This document shows positions 1-11,609 of a stretch of DNA of 64,000 nucleotides, in pieces. Origin of the DNA: Macrostomum hystrix (taxonomy: Eukaryota; Platyhelminthes; Macrostomidae); assembly GCA_950097015.1 (NCBI GenBank), contig CATNEN010000011.1:1782001-1846000 (forward strand), written 5' to 3'. The translations under genes were made by a program, and so were the position numbers. Under the pieces are notes generated by a model. It did no database searches, was not told the origin of the DNA, and worked only from the letters and a program-made list of their open reading frames with translations. How positions within the stretch are numbered: the stretch's first letter is position 1; the number at the start of each line of letters is the position of its first letter.

Positions 1-2270
1 CACCTGATCCTTCAGTTTGAGCAGTCTCAATCCCTCACTTGATCCTTCAGTTTGAGCAGTCTCAATCCCTTCCATCAGTTTGAGCAGTCTCAATCCCTCA
101 CCTGATCCTTCAGTTTGAGCAGTCTCAATCCCTCACTTGATCCTTCAGTTTGAGCAGTCTCAATCCCTCACCTGATCCTTCAGTTTGAGCAGTCTCAATC
201 CCTCACTTGATCCTTCAGTTTGAGCAGTCTCAATCCCTTCCATCAGTTTGAGCAGTCTCAATCCCTCACTTGATCCTTCAGTTTGAGCAGTCTCAATCCC
301 TCACTTGATCCTTCAGTTTGAGCAGTCTCAATCCCTCACTTGATCCTTCAGTTTGAGCAGTCTCAATCCCTCACCTGATCCTTCAGTTTGAGCAGTCTCA
401 ACTGCACACCTGATCCTTCAGTTTGAGCAGTCTCAAGATCTCACCTGATCCTTCAGTTTGAGCAGTCTCAATCCCTCACTTGATCCTTCAGTTTGAGCAG
501 TCTCAATCCCTCACCTGATCCTTCAGTTTGAGCAGTCTCAATCCCTCACTTGATCCTTCAGTTTGAGCAGTCTCAATCCCTCACCTGATCCTTCAGTTTG
601 AGCAGTCTCAATCCCTCACCTGATCCTTCAGTTTGAGCAGTCTCAATCCCTCACCTGATCCTTCAGTTTGAGCAGTCTCAACTGCACACCTGATCCTTCA
701 GCTTGAGCAGTCTCAACTGCACACCTGATCCTTCAGTTTGAGCAGTCTCAATCCCTCACTTGATCCTTCAGTTTGAGCAGTCTCAATCCCTCACCTGATC
801 CTTCAGTTTGAGCAGTCTCAACTGCACACCTGATCCTTCAGTTTGAGCAGTCTCAAGATCTCACCTGATCCTTCAGTTTGAGCAGTCTCAATCCCTCACT
901 TGATCCTTCAGTTTGAGCAGTCTCAATCCCTCACCTGATCCTTCAGTTTGAGCAGTCTCAATCCCTCACTTGATCCTTCAGTTTGAGCAGTCTCAATCCC
1001 TCACCTGATCCTTCAGTTTGAGCAGTCTCAATCCCTCACCTGATCCTTCAGTTTGAGCAGTCTCAATCCCTCACCTGATCCTTCAGTTTGAGCAGTCTCA
1101 ACTGCACACCTGATCCTTCAGTTTGAGCAGTCTCAAGATCTCACCTGATCCTTCAGTTTGAGCAGTCTCAATCCCTCACTTGATCCTTCAGTTTGAGCAG
1201 TCTCAATCCCTCACCTGATCCTTCAGTTTGAGCAGTCTCAATCCCTCACTTGATCCTTCAGTTTGAGCAGTCTCAATCCCTTCCATCAGTTTGAGCAGTC
1301 TCAATCCCTCACTTGATCCTTCAGTTTGAGCAGTCTCAATCCCTTCCATCAGTTTGAGCAGTCTCAATCCCTCACTTGATCCTTCAGTTTGAGCAGTCTC
1401 AATCCCTCACTTGATCCTTCAGTTTGAGCAGTCTCAATCCCTCACCTGATCCTTCAGTTTGAGCAGTCTCAACTGCACACCTGATCCTTCAGTTTGAGCA
1501 GTCTCAAGATCTCACCTGATCCTTCAGTTTGAGCAGTCTCAATCCCTCACTTGATCCTTCAGTTTGAGCAGTCTCAATCCCTCACCTGATCCTTCAGTTT
1601 GAGCAGTCTCAATCCCTCACTTGATCCTTCAGTTTGAGCAGTCTCAATCCCTCACCTGATCCTTCAGTTTGAGCAGTCTCAATCCCTCACCTGATCCTTC
1701 AGTTTGAGCAGTCTCAATCCCTCACCTGATCCTTCAGTTTGAGCAGTCTCAATCCCTCACCTGGTCCTTCAGTTTGAGCAGTCTCAATCCCTCACTTGAT
1801 CCTTCAGTTTGAGCAGTCTCAATCCCTCACCTGATCCTTCAGTTTGAGCAGTCTCAATCCCTCACTTGATCCTTTAGTTTGAGCAGTCTCAATCCCTCAC
1901 CTGATCCTTCAGTTTGAGCAGTCTCAATCCCTCACTTGATCCTTCAGTTTGAGCAGTCTCAATCCCTCACCTGATCCTTCAGTTTGAGCAGTCTCAATCC
2001 CTCACTTGATCCTTCAGTTTGAGCAGTCTCAATCCCTCACCTGATCCTTCAGTTTGAGCAGTCTCAATCCCTCACCTGATCCTTCAGTTTGAGCAGTCTC
2101 AATCCCTCACCTGATCCTTCAGTTTGAGCAGTCTCAATCCCTCACCTGATCCTTCAGTTTGAGCAGTCTCAATCCCTCACCTGATCCTTCAGTTTGAGCA
2201 GTCTCAACTGCACACCTGATCCTTCAGATTGAGCTCAGTTTGAGCAGTCTCAAGATCTCACCTGATCTTT
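1..2270. repeat. 35-bp minisatellite in an eag intron
   Basis: About 65 head-to-tail copies of a 35-bp unit containing TTTGAGCAGTCTCAATCCCT and TGATCCTTCAG, with occasional 27-bp deleted copies (TTCCATCAG). Marker variants ACTGCACACC and AAGATCTCACC recur as neighbouring pairs near 400, 820, 1100, 1470 and 2207, which indicates higher-order duplication. The array continues past the left edge. Confidence 0.97.
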
Positions 2271-2861
2271 CTGATTGAACAGCCTTACTATCAAATCACA
2301 ATACTTATTATGAATGACAAGAATAGCTTAGTTGAAAATACCGAAAAAACGGAATCCTAGCAACTAGTACTCAAATTTCGCAGGAACAAATTTTTTTCAT
2401 TTTCACACCTGAGCTGACTGACTTAATTAAAGCCGGGGTCAAGTTTCTATTTGTCTTTGTCTTCGTTAGAGCAGCAGGGTCGTGTTGTTTTTGCTGCTGC
2501 CGAATAAAGCTTAGAGATTTCGTTGCCTTGGATTTCTGATTTTTTGGGGGCGGGATTACATTTACATAGTATATATTTTAAACCTGCAACGCACCTCAGC
2601 AACGAGTATTTTTAGTCACTGCTGAGAACGCCTTTGAAAGAAAACAAGAAGGTTAATTGGCGACCTTTGCTTTTTAAAGAAATTCGAACAGGTAGATTAT
2701 TTTTATCTTTCTCCGATGATTTTTCTGTGACCGAGCTGCTAATTAAAACTCACCAGTCGAATTAAAAAAACTAGTTTTACAGATCTTAATTTTTTATAAC
2801 CAAAATAGTTTTTTTCTATGGACATCATAGTTTTCTTAAATTTTGATTTGGTTTAACTGGG
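2271..2861. other. Unique intron DNA
   Basis: AT-rich eag intron between two arrays. I see no coding signal or structured element. Confidence 0.6.
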
Positions 2862-3190
2862 ATTTGAATTGGGACTTAAGCGAATTGGGACTCGAATCGA
2901 AATTAGGGTGAATTGGGATTTGAGTGAATTGAGATTTGAGTGAATTGGGATTTCAGTGAATTGAGATTTGAGTGAATTGGGATTTCAGTGAATTGAGATT
3001 TGAGTGAATCGGGATTTGAGTGAATTGAGATTTGAGTGAATTGGGATTTGAGTGAATTGAGATTTGAGTGAATCGGGATTTGAGTGAATTGAGATTTGAG
3101 TGAATTGGGATTTGAGTGAATTGGGATTTGAGTGAATGGAGTAAGTAAATTGGGATTTGATTAACTAGAATTGGGATTTGGGTGAGTTTA
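2862..3190. repeat. 16-bp minisatellite
   Basis: About 20 copies of TGAATTGGGATTTGAG and TGAATTGAGATTTGAG in the eag intron, ending about 145 bp before the acceptor at 3335. Confidence 0.93.
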
Positions 3191-3335
3191 GATTAAAATG
3201 ACTTTGGATTCGAGTGAAGCGGTATTTTAAGCACTATTCGTAATGGCTTAACAGCCTATTTCATTTATAGATTGCCTTCAAATTATTGTCGTAGACATAG
3301 CTGATCTATCCCGGCCACATCCAATGATCCCACAG

Positions 3336-3588
3336 GTGCTAAACTATTGTCCGAAGGATATGAAAGCCGACCTGTGCGTCCACCTAAATCGGAAAGTTTT
3401 CAACGAGCATCCGGCATTTCGTCTGGCATCGGACGGCTGTCTGCGCTCCCTGGCGATGTCCTTCAACACGGTGCACACCGCGCCAAGCGACCTCATCTTT
3501 CACCAGGGAGAGAGTCTCGACCAGCTGTGCTTCGTTGTCAGCGGCTCCCTCGAGGTCATTCAAGACGACGAAGTCGTGGCCATACTCG
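3336..3588 (+). CDS. eag exon: C-linker end and first half of cNBHD
   Basis: Acceptor ATCCCACAG ends at 3335 and donor G|GTAAAA follows 3588. The reading frame runs from VLNYCPKDM through [16 protein letters not shown] to VVAIL and the first base of a Gly codon. The ATG at 3324 lies upstream of the acceptor and is not a start. Confidence 0.92.
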
Positions 3589-6500
3589 GTAAAACAGTGC
3601 TAGCATCGCCTGATAATAGTTTATTTACCTGACGATAAATTAAAAATTATTACTGACTCATCTCTCGTGATGTGACTTTTAGCCGCACAAAATAGTTAAG
3701 TTCATTAATTTAATCCCACGAGAGACATTGAGTTTATCCTCAGAAATAAAAGCTGGCCCAGAAAGTTAATCAATTATGCTGGGGCAGTGGACCGCCAGTT
3801 AATGACGTGGCCTGGGACTGCACCTAGCGTTTGGTGTCTGACCACAGACCGCGTATTACCTTCGTAGATAGCTAACTTAGCGTAGGTACCTGGAAAATAT
3901 TGTGCTATTTTTAGAATCACGGACCCTGATGCTTGGGAGAACTGCTATTGCTTGTTCTCAAACTGACTAAAACAGTAATAGTTCTTCATTTTACCTGATA
4001 TTTTAGTTTGAGTTCAGCTTGAGCAGTCTCAATCCATTGCCTGATTCTTCCGTTTGAGTTCAGTTTGAGCAGTCTCAATCCCTCACCCGATTCTTCAGTT
4101 TGAGTTCAGTTTGAGCAGTCTCAATTCCTCATCTGATTATCCGTTTGAGTTCAGTTTGAGCAGTCTCAATCCCTCATGTAATCCTTCAGTTTGAGTCCAA
4201 TTCGAGCAGTCTCAATCCCTGACCCGACAACTGCAGGCAAAGGTGACGTCTTCGGGGACACATTCTGGCGAGAGGCGCCTCTGGGCCAATCGGCGGCGAG
4301 TGTCCGAGCCCTCACCTACTGCGATCTGCACTGCATCAAGCGGGACAGTCTGCTGGATGTTCTGAACTTCTATCAGGCATTCTCGCACTCTTTCGCAAGA
4401 AATTTGGTGCTTACCTTCAACCTGAGGCACAGGGTGAGCTTTGTGTAATCTAAATAATTTGATAATTGCGCCCTTTACGATCCAACTTTCAAAGCCGTCG
4501 AACATAAACATCGTCGAGATATTCAGCGCTTCTTGTTGAAGACCCTGGTGACAAGGATGAATAAGATTGCTTGTTCAGAAATGGAAAAATTGACTATTTA
4601 ATCAATCGAAAATAGTCAACCTTTTATAATAGCCAACCTTCTGATTGGGAATCGAACCTCCGACCTTCAAGTCCAAATGACGACGATGCAAACACTAAGC
4701 TACGTACTGCCCCCTGATAGTCATGTTTATTTCAGCATGTACTTTATCTAAATTATGTATGTATGTAAGTAAAAGTACATTTGCAGTGACTGGCAACAGT
4801 TTGACATGTAATTGAAATTCAATACTAGAATACAGGATTCTGATGATCATGTATGCTACGATACCGCTTTTATTTTATTGGCTCTTTAAAAAATTAGAGA
4901 TAAAAAATCGGCATTTGAACGGGGACAAAAGTGCTTCTCTAAACCCGGAAGATTTAAAAATTCGTTTTTCAGGATTAATATATGCGTCGAAATTTTTGTC
5001 TAACCTCCTTTGTTATAGTAAACAGTCCATTTTCAGCGATTACTCCTTGTTAAGGGCTAGACATCAAGTTTAGATTTTTAGATTTAGTTTCCTTCTCTTT
5101 TTCTTAGAACTAGCCGAATTAAAAAATCGTTTTCTTGAAATCTTCCGAGCCATAAGATATATATTTCATGGGAGGTACAAAATTTTTCGGATCTGTCTAA
5201 TTCTAAGATGAAATTTTCTAGAATCTGGCGAAATCGTTGATTATAATTGTTGGAATCTGCCGAATTATTTGGTTATAATTCTTAGAATCTGCCGAATTCA
5301 ATGATTTAGTTTCTTGGAATCTGCCGAAATCGTTGATTACAATTGTTAAAATCCGCCGAATTATTTGGTTATAATTCTTAGAATCTGCCGAGTTATTTGG
5401 CTATAATTGTTGGAATCTGCCGAATTATTTGGTTATAATTGTTGGAATCTGCCGAGTTATTTGGTTATAATTCTTAGAATCTGCCGAATTCAATGATTTA
5501 GTTTCTTGGAATCTGCCGAAATCGTTGATTACAATTGTTAAAATCCGCCGAATTATTTGGTTATAATTCTTAGAATCTGCCGAGTTATTTGGCTATAATT
5601 GTTGGAATCTGCCGAATTATTTGGTTATAATTGTTGGAATCTGCCGAGTTATTTGGTTATAATTCTTAGAATCTGCCGAGTTATTTGGTTATAATTGTTG
5701 GAATCTGCCGAATTATTTGGTTATAATTCTTAGAATCTGCCGAATTCAATGATTTAGTTTCTTGGAATCTGCCGAAATCGTTGATTACAATTGTTAAAAT
5801 CCGCCGAATTATTTGGTTATAATTCTTAGAATCTGCCGAGTTATTTGGCTATAATTGTTGGAATCTGCCGAATTATTTGGTTATAATTGTTGGAATCTGC
5901 CGAGTTATTTGGTTATAATTCTTAGAATCTGCCGAGTTATTTGGTTATAATTGTTGGAATCTGCCGAATTATTTGGTTATAATTCTTAGGATCTGACGAA
6001 TTATTTGGTTATAATTCTTAGAATCTGCCGAATTCAATGATTTAGTTTCTTGAAATCTGCCGAAATCTTGGATTATAATTGTTGGAATCCGCCGAGTTAT
6101 TTGGTTATAATTGTTGGAATCTGCCGGATTTTTTGGTTATAATTCTTGAAACACTATCACTATTCACTATTCTTGAAAAATGTAGCTTTCAAAGATTAAA
6201 AAGTTATTGAATCAACCGGCTAAAAAACTAGTCTTTTGATAGTCTGCCAAATTTAAAGTCTTACTGAAATAAGACTTAATGCTTAAGAAATACTGAAAGC
6301 ATGCTAAATTAGGAATAAGACGATTGAGTCTTATTTAGGATTAACGATTGAGTATTATTTAGGATTAACGATTGGGATTTTTGTGGAATTAACGATTGGG
6401 TCTTATGTAGGATTAACGATTGTGTCTTATGTAGTATTAACGATTGGGTCTTTTTTAGGATTAACGATTGAGTCTTATTTAGGATTAACGATTGAGTCTT

Positions 6501-9500
6501 ATTTAGGATTAACGATTGAGTCTTATTTAGGATTAACGATTGGGTCTTTTTTAGGATTAACGATTGAGTCTTATTTAGGATTAACGATTGTGTCTTATTT
6601 AGGATTAACGATTGAGTCTTATTTAGGATTAACGATTGAGTCTCATTTAGGATTAACGATTGAGTCTTATTTAGGATTAACGATTGAGTCTTATTTAGGA
6701 TTAACGATTGAGTCTTATTTAGGATTAACGATTGAGTCTCATTTAGGATTAACGATTGAGTCTTATTTAGGATTAACGATTGTGTCTTATTTAGGATTAA
6801 CGATTGAGTCTTATTTAGGATTAACGATTGAGTCTTATTTAGGATTAACGATTGAGTCTTATTTAGGATTAACGATTGAGTCTTATTTAGGATTAACGAT
6901 TGAGTCTTATTTAGGATTAACGATTGAGTCTTATTTAGGATTAACGATTGAGTCTTATTTAGGATTAACGATTGAGTCTTATTTAGGATTAACGATTGAG
7001 TCTTATTTAGGATTAACGATTGAGTCTTATTTAGGATTAACGATTGAGTCTTATTTAGGATTAACGATTGAGTCTTATTTAGGATTAACGATTGAGTCTT
7101 ATTTAGGATTAACGATTGAGTCTTATTTAGGATTAACGATTGAGTCTTATTTAGGATTAACGATTGAGTCTTATTTAGGATTAACGATTGAGTCTTATTT
7201 AGGATTAACGATTGAGTCTTATTTAGGATTAACGATTGAGTCTTATTTAGGATTAACGATTGAGTCTTATTTAGGATTAACGATTGAGTCTTATTTAGGA
7301 TTAACGATTGAGTCTTATTTAGGATTAACGATTGAGTCTTATTTAGGATTAACGATTGAGTCTTATTTAGGATTAACGATTGAGTCTCATTTAGGATTAA
7401 CGATTGAGTCTTATTTAGGATTAACGATTGAGTCTTATTTAGGATTAACGATTGAGTCATATTTAGGATTAACGATTGAGTCTTATTTAGGATTAACGAT
7501 TGAGTCTTATTTAGGATTAATAAGTGAGTCTTATTTAGGATTAACGATTGAGTCTCATTTAGGATTAACGATTGAGTCTTATTTAGGATTAACAAGTGAG
7601 TCTTATTTAGGATTACCGATTGGTGTTATTTAGGATTAACGATTGAGTCATATTTAGGATTAACGATTGGTCATATTTAGGATTAACGATTGAGTCTTAT
7701 TTAGGATTAACGATTGAGTCTCATTTAGGATTAACGATTGAGTTTTATTTAGGACTAACGATTGAGTCATATTTAGGATTAACGATTGAGTCTTATTTAG
7801 GATTACCGATTGGGTCTTATTTAGGATTAACGATTGGGTCTTATTTAGGATTAACAATTGAGTCATATTTAGGATTAACGATTGAGTTTTATTTAGGACT
7901 AACGATTGAGTCTCATATAGGATTAACGATTGAGTCTTATTTAGGATTAACAATTGAGTCATATTTAGGATTAACGATTGAGTTTTATTTAGGACTAACG
8001 ATTGAGTCTCATATAGGACTAACGATTGAGTCTCATATAGGATTAACGATTGAGTCTCATATAGGATTAACGATTGAGTCTTATTTAGGATTAACGATTG
8101 GGTCTTATTTAGGATTAACGATTGGGTCTTATTTAGGATTAACGATTGGGTCTTATTTAGGATTAACGATTGGGTCTTATTTAGGATTAACGATTGGGTC
8201 TTATTTAGGATTAACGATTGGGTCTTATTTAGGATTAACGATTGGGTCTTATTTAGGATTAACGATTGGGTCTCATTTAGGATCGGATTAATGATTGAGT
8301 CTCATTTAGGATTAGTGATTGAGTTTCATTTAGAATCGGATTAATGATTGAGTCTCATTTAGGATTAGTGATTGAGTCTCATTTAGGATTAGTGATTGAG
8401 TTTCATTTAGGATCGGATTAATGATTGAGTCTCATTTAGGATTAGTGATTGAGTCTCATTTAGGATTAGTGATTGAGTTTCATTTAGGATCGGATTAATG
8501 ATTGAGTCTCATTTAGGATTAGTGATTGAGTCTCATTTAGGATCTGATTAATGATTGAGTCTCATTTAGAATCGGATTAATGATTAATTCTCATTTAGGG
8601 TAAATGCAGAGGTGGCATAGATCTTATTTAGGATTAACGATTGAGTCTGTTTTACGATGAACAGATGGGTTTCGTTAAGGATTGAAGATTAAGTCTCATT
8701 TGTGGATTTATTATTTTTTAAATGAAGGATTAACGACTGTTACGACTTTTTATTAGGTTAGAAGTCGATTTCGCCCAGGATTAACTTTGTATATTTGCAC
8801 CCTTAAAAGCGCGCTCAAAAATCTTCCAGTTGGTCTTCCGCAAAATCGCCGACGTCCGGAGAGAACGCGAGCTGGCAGAGAAGCGGAAGTTTGAGCCGCC
8901 GCTGTCAGAGCTGAGCTCGGATCACCCGGTGCGCAAGCTCATCTCCAGATTTAAGAAGGCCTCGGATCAACGGGCCAACGGAGCGCCTGGCAATGGGTCA
9001 GCCGATAATGCGCCTGGACCTTCAATAGCGTCCACTTCTACGCTGCAAACGCCACCGATGCAGCAGCAGCAGCAGTCTGACAACCTGTCAGCGCCTTCGG
9101 TGGCGGCTTCTGTGCAGCCTCCGACTCCGCAGCCACAAGCCGGCGGCGGTGCTTCAAAGTGGGGCCGAATTTTCGGCAAGCCCAGCAGCCAGAGCGAGCT
9201 GACCGTGACAGCCGATGTCACTGTTCGAACTGGAGAGGCTTCAGCGACTCTACAGCAGCATCAGCAGCCGACAACAGCAGCATCAGCAGAGGCTTCTAAA
9301 CGACGAATCGCCCGCATCGACGAAGCTGAAGTCGAGGAAACGCCGTCAACGCCAACGCCGACAATCGCCTCGCTGGCTGCCTCTGTGCGTGCCCTGACAG
9401 GTCTGCTCGGCGACACGCGCGAGGAGCTGCGTAGAGAGGTTGTGAGCGTCAACAGCCGGCTAAGACGCGTTGACGATCAGCTGAGCGAGCTGCTGCGCCT

Positions 9501-10008
9501 CATGGGTGCGCGGCCGCCGACGAATCAACAGCAGCTCGCGCTGGGAAGTCGAGCCGGCGATAGTCGTCGCAGCAGCTGCAGCACCACAGCCAGCAGTGCC
9601 GTGGCTTCAACCAGCAGTGGCAGCAACAGCAGCAGCGGCAGCAGCAGCACAAGCACCACTGGCAGCAGCAGCAGTGCAACTACCAGTTCAACCTCAAGAT
9701 TTTTGACCAATCGCGGGCCGACTGCCGTTCCTGTTGGCGGCGGCTACTCCCCGTTCAGAGCTCTGCCACCGCCGCCGCCGCCTCCGCTGCTGCTGCCACC
9801 GCCGATGCCGCCACCGCCGCCTCCATTGGGCTCGCAGGGCAGCTTGACCAGCTCGTTGATGTCTGTCTCGTCCTCAACCAGCAGCGTCTCGGGCACCTCA
9901 TCATGCTCCACTAGTCCGAATTTGTCCCGGCCAGGCAGTTCTCCCTCGACTGATCATCGGGATACTCAGCCACGGCCGACTGGGCGGCAGACGCCGAGTC
10001 CGGTGTGA
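3336..10008 (+). CDS. eag (KCNH-like): EAG-type (KCNH1/KCNH5-like) voltage-gated K+ channel, C-terminal part
   Basis: Three exons, 3336-3588, 4237-4433 and 8830-10008, join in frame (phase 0 entry, then phases 1 and 0) to a TGA. They encode the end of the C-linker, the cyclic-nucleotide-binding homology domain, the calmodulin-binding segment, a tetramerising coiled coil and a long low-complexity tail. Seen: [38 protein letters not shown] and [13 protein letters not shown], nearly identical to animal EAG channels and unlike the ERG or ELK groups. The intrinsic-ligand motif reads F-N-L where vertebrate EAG1 has Y-N-L. Family knowledge: a plasma-membrane, depolarisation-activated K+ channel whose cNBHD does not bind cyclic nucleotides. 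PAS domain, S1-S6 and pore exons must lie left of position 1. Both visible introns are filled with minisatellites. Confidence 0.93.
4006..4222. repeat. Diverged copies of the 35-bp eag repeat in the next intron
   Basis: Four to five longer units carrying TTTGAGTTCAGTTTGAGCAG and GTCTCAATCCCT. The core is shared with the array at 1-2270, but this copy lies in the following intron, on the other side of exon 3336-3588. Confidence 0.9.
4237..4433 (+). CDS. eag exon: second half of cNBHD
   Basis: Acceptor CAACTGCAG ends at 4236 and donor AGG|GTGAGC follows 4433. It starts with [13 protein letters not shown] and ends with LTFNLRHR, the segment holding the aromatic-N-L intrinsic ligand. The acceptor sits about 15 bp after the end of a minisatellite unit. 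Confidence 0.92.
4635..4716 (-). mobile_element. tRNA-derived SINE (family 2) head fragment
   Basis: Read on the minus strand it has an A-box-like TAGCTTAGTGT and the B box GGTTCGATTCCC, with ACTTGAAGGTCGG before the B box as in the family 2 copies at 40846 and 50806. It is truncated after the tRNA-like part. Confidence 0.7.
4717..5221. other. Unique intron DNA
   Basis: AT-rich eag intron with no coding signal. A 76-codon open frame at 4843-5073 has no conserved sequence or splice context. Confidence 0.55.
5222..6150. repeat. 32-bp minisatellite
   Basis: About 29 copies of a 32-bp unit containing TTATTTGGTTATAATTGTTG and GAATCTGCCGA. A block with variants TTCAATGATTTAG and AAATCGTTGATTACAATTG recurs about every 230 bp, so there is a higher-order repeat. 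Confidence 0.95.
6309..8600. repeat. 24-bp minisatellite
   Basis: About 95 copies of AGGATTAACGATTGAGTCTT plus ATTT. The unit is eight codons long with no stop in two frames, so it forms long artificial open frames on both strands (6309-7595 minus, 6383-7633 plus). The right end degenerates with GATCGGATTAATG insertions. Confidence 0.97.
8830..10008 (+). CDS. eag terminal exon: CaM-binding segment, coiled coil, low-complexity tail
   Basis: Acceptor AATCTTCCAG ends at 8829. The exon encodes 392 residues and starts [14 protein letters not shown], matching the EAG post-cNBHD helix. [13 protein letters not shown] (exon residues 32-44) corresponds to the EAG calmodulin-binding region. Residues about 180-227 ([14 protein letters not shown] to [11 protein letters not shown]) match the EAG tetramerising coiled coil. 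Residues 228-392 are an extra tail rich in Ser (250-290), Pro (313-332) and Ser/Thr, with poly-Gln near residue 78. The stop is TGA at 10006-10008. Confidence 0.92.
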   Translation: MVFRKIADVRRERELAEKRKFEPPLSELSSDHPVRKLISRFKKASDQRANGAPGNGSADNAPGPSIASTSTLQTPPMQQQQQSDNLSAPSVAASVQPPTPQPQAGGGASKWGRIFGKPSSQSELTVTADVTVRTGEASATLQQHQQPTTAASAEASKRRIARIDEAEVEETPSTPTPTIASLAASVRALTGLLGDTREELRREVVSVNSRLRRVDDQLSELLRLMGARPPTNQQQLALGSRAGDSRRSSCSTTASSAVASTSSGSNSSSGSSSTSTTGSSSSATTSSTSRFLTNRGPTAVPVGGGYSPFRALPPPPPPPLLLPPPMPPPPPPLGSQGSLTSSLMSVSSSTSSVSGTSSCSTSPNLSRPGSSPSTDHRDTQPRPTGRQTPSPV

Positions 10009-10031
10009 CCAGATTTGTTCCTCTGCCTTCT

Positions 10032-10037
10032 AATAAA
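10032..10037 (+). terminator. Polyadenylation signal of the eag gene
   Basis: AATAAA lies 24 bp after the eag stop codon, inside CTAATAAATTCC. This gives a very short 3' UTR that ends before the 16-bp array at about 10159. Confidence 0.7.
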
Positions 10038-10158
10038 TTCCTTTGTTTTCGATTGTCGACTTTAAATACGTGAAACCGAGTTATCAGCTGTATCTAAATA
10101 AACACTCAGCAACCTTATGTGACCTTGCGGGCCGATGGGATTATAAAAAACTCCACGG

Positions 10159-10775
10159 GGTGAGACAGGGGAGAGATTAGACAGGGGAGAGATTAGACAG
10201 GGGAGAGATGAGACAGGGGAGAGATGAGACACAGGAGAGATGAGACAGGGGTGAGATGACACAGCAGAGAGATGAGATAGGGGAGAGATGAGACAGGGGA
10301 GAGATGAGACAGGGGAGAGATGAGACAGGGGAGAGATGAGACGGGGGAGAGATGAGACACGGGAGAGATGAGACAGGGGAGAGATGAGACAGGGGAGAGA
10401 TGAGATAGGGGAGAGATGAGACACAGGAGAGATGAGACAGGGGTGAGATGACACAGCAGAGAGATGAGATAGGGGAGAGATGAGACAGGGGAGAGATGAG
10501 ACAGGGGAGAGATGAGACAGGGGAGAGATGAGACAGTGGAGAGATGAGACAGGGTAGAGATGACACAGCAGAGAGATGAGATAGGGGAGAGATGACACAG
10601 CAGAGAGATGAGATAGGGGAGAGATGAGACAGGGGAGAGATGAGACAGTGGAGAGATGAGACAGGGGTGAGATGACACAGCAGAGAGATGAGATAGGGGA
10701 GAGATGAGACAGGGGAGAGATGAGACAGTGGAGAGATGAGACAGGGTAGAGATGACACAGCAGAGAGATGAGGCA
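10159..10775. repeat. 16-bp GAGATGAGACAGGGGA minisatellite
   Basis: About 38 copies of a purine-rich 16-mer with variants GAGATAGGG and GACACAGCAGAG, just downstream of the eag poly(A) signal. The same family recurs at 30600-31545 and, inverted and degraded, at 33390-33545. Confidence 0.95.
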
Positions 10776-11456
10776 CAGAGGAAGAGGTGTTGATTGGGGA
10801 GCTTCAAGAACCGCATCTTACGCCGTTATTGCAACTTTGATCGACAATTTCGATTTGGTTGGATGTGTAAAACAGTGTAGGATTATTGGACTAAGTTGGA
10901 CTGTATAAAAAATAGAAAGCACCATTTCAGTACCGATTCAGTTTATGTAGCCCAACCTCATTTACAATTAGAGATCTGATCTATATTTTTTCTCGCAGTA
11001 TCATTTTCTTTAACTTTATGACCCTTCTGTGAGACCTGCTCTTCGATTGAATCCGGCAATTCGTCTGCCTATACCAGCAAATGCTCCACAACCCTGCAGT
11101 AGCATGTATCAAAGTATAAACATCAGTTTATAAATTACAATACATTTTTTAAAGAGTCAAACGATAATTTTTGTAGCAGCGAAACTTGACAAAGTATAAA
11201 TTGTGCCACGAATTTTCTTCTTAACTGTTAGCTATCAACCTGCTGTGATGTGTTGCGTGTTAAAACCTCAGCGGTTGATAAAAAATAAAAAGTCATGAAT
11301 ACATTCAGTTTACATTTTTGAAGTATTGTAAACATTGCTATTAAATAACATTTTTCTGAATTTCATTTTATCTTAATAAACATTTTAATAAGATTTTAGT
11401 CTTCATTTTATCGCCAGGTTTTGGGCCGCCTCGACATCGAGAATTTGAATAGGGTC

Positions 11457-11609
11457 TTAATCCACTGTGGCAAAATCCAAGCCTTTCAGGCCGATTTTCA
11501 AGTTGTCTATGGCCAAAAGTATGACCATAGAGCAATCGATTTGATCCTTCGGACCATAGACAACTTGAAAATCGGCCTGAAACGCTTGGATTTTGCCACA
11601 GTGGATTAA
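11457..11609. repeat. Near-perfect long inverted repeat (hairpin)
   Basis: The left arm 11457-11514 and right arm 11551-11609 are reverse complements over about 58 bp, with one substitution and a 1-bp difference at the tip. The loop is 36 bp. Arms begin and end with TTAATCCACTGTGGCAAAAT or its complement. A second weaker pairing links GATTTGATCCTTCG (about 11538) to CGAAGGATCAAAT (about 11621). It could be a small fold-back transposon or a hairpin RNA locus. Confidence 0.9.

Noticed and set aside
6309-7633. Open frames of over 400 codons on both strands (LGLTIESY-type and SLILNKTQ-type repeats)
   Set aside because: They are the 24-bp minisatellite read in frames without a stop; unit length is a multiple of three and both strands are open equally.
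10062-10816. Leu/Ser/His-rich frames on the minus strand
   Set aside because: Three frames of the same 16-bp array are open; no protein-like composition. The same applies to 30538-31623.
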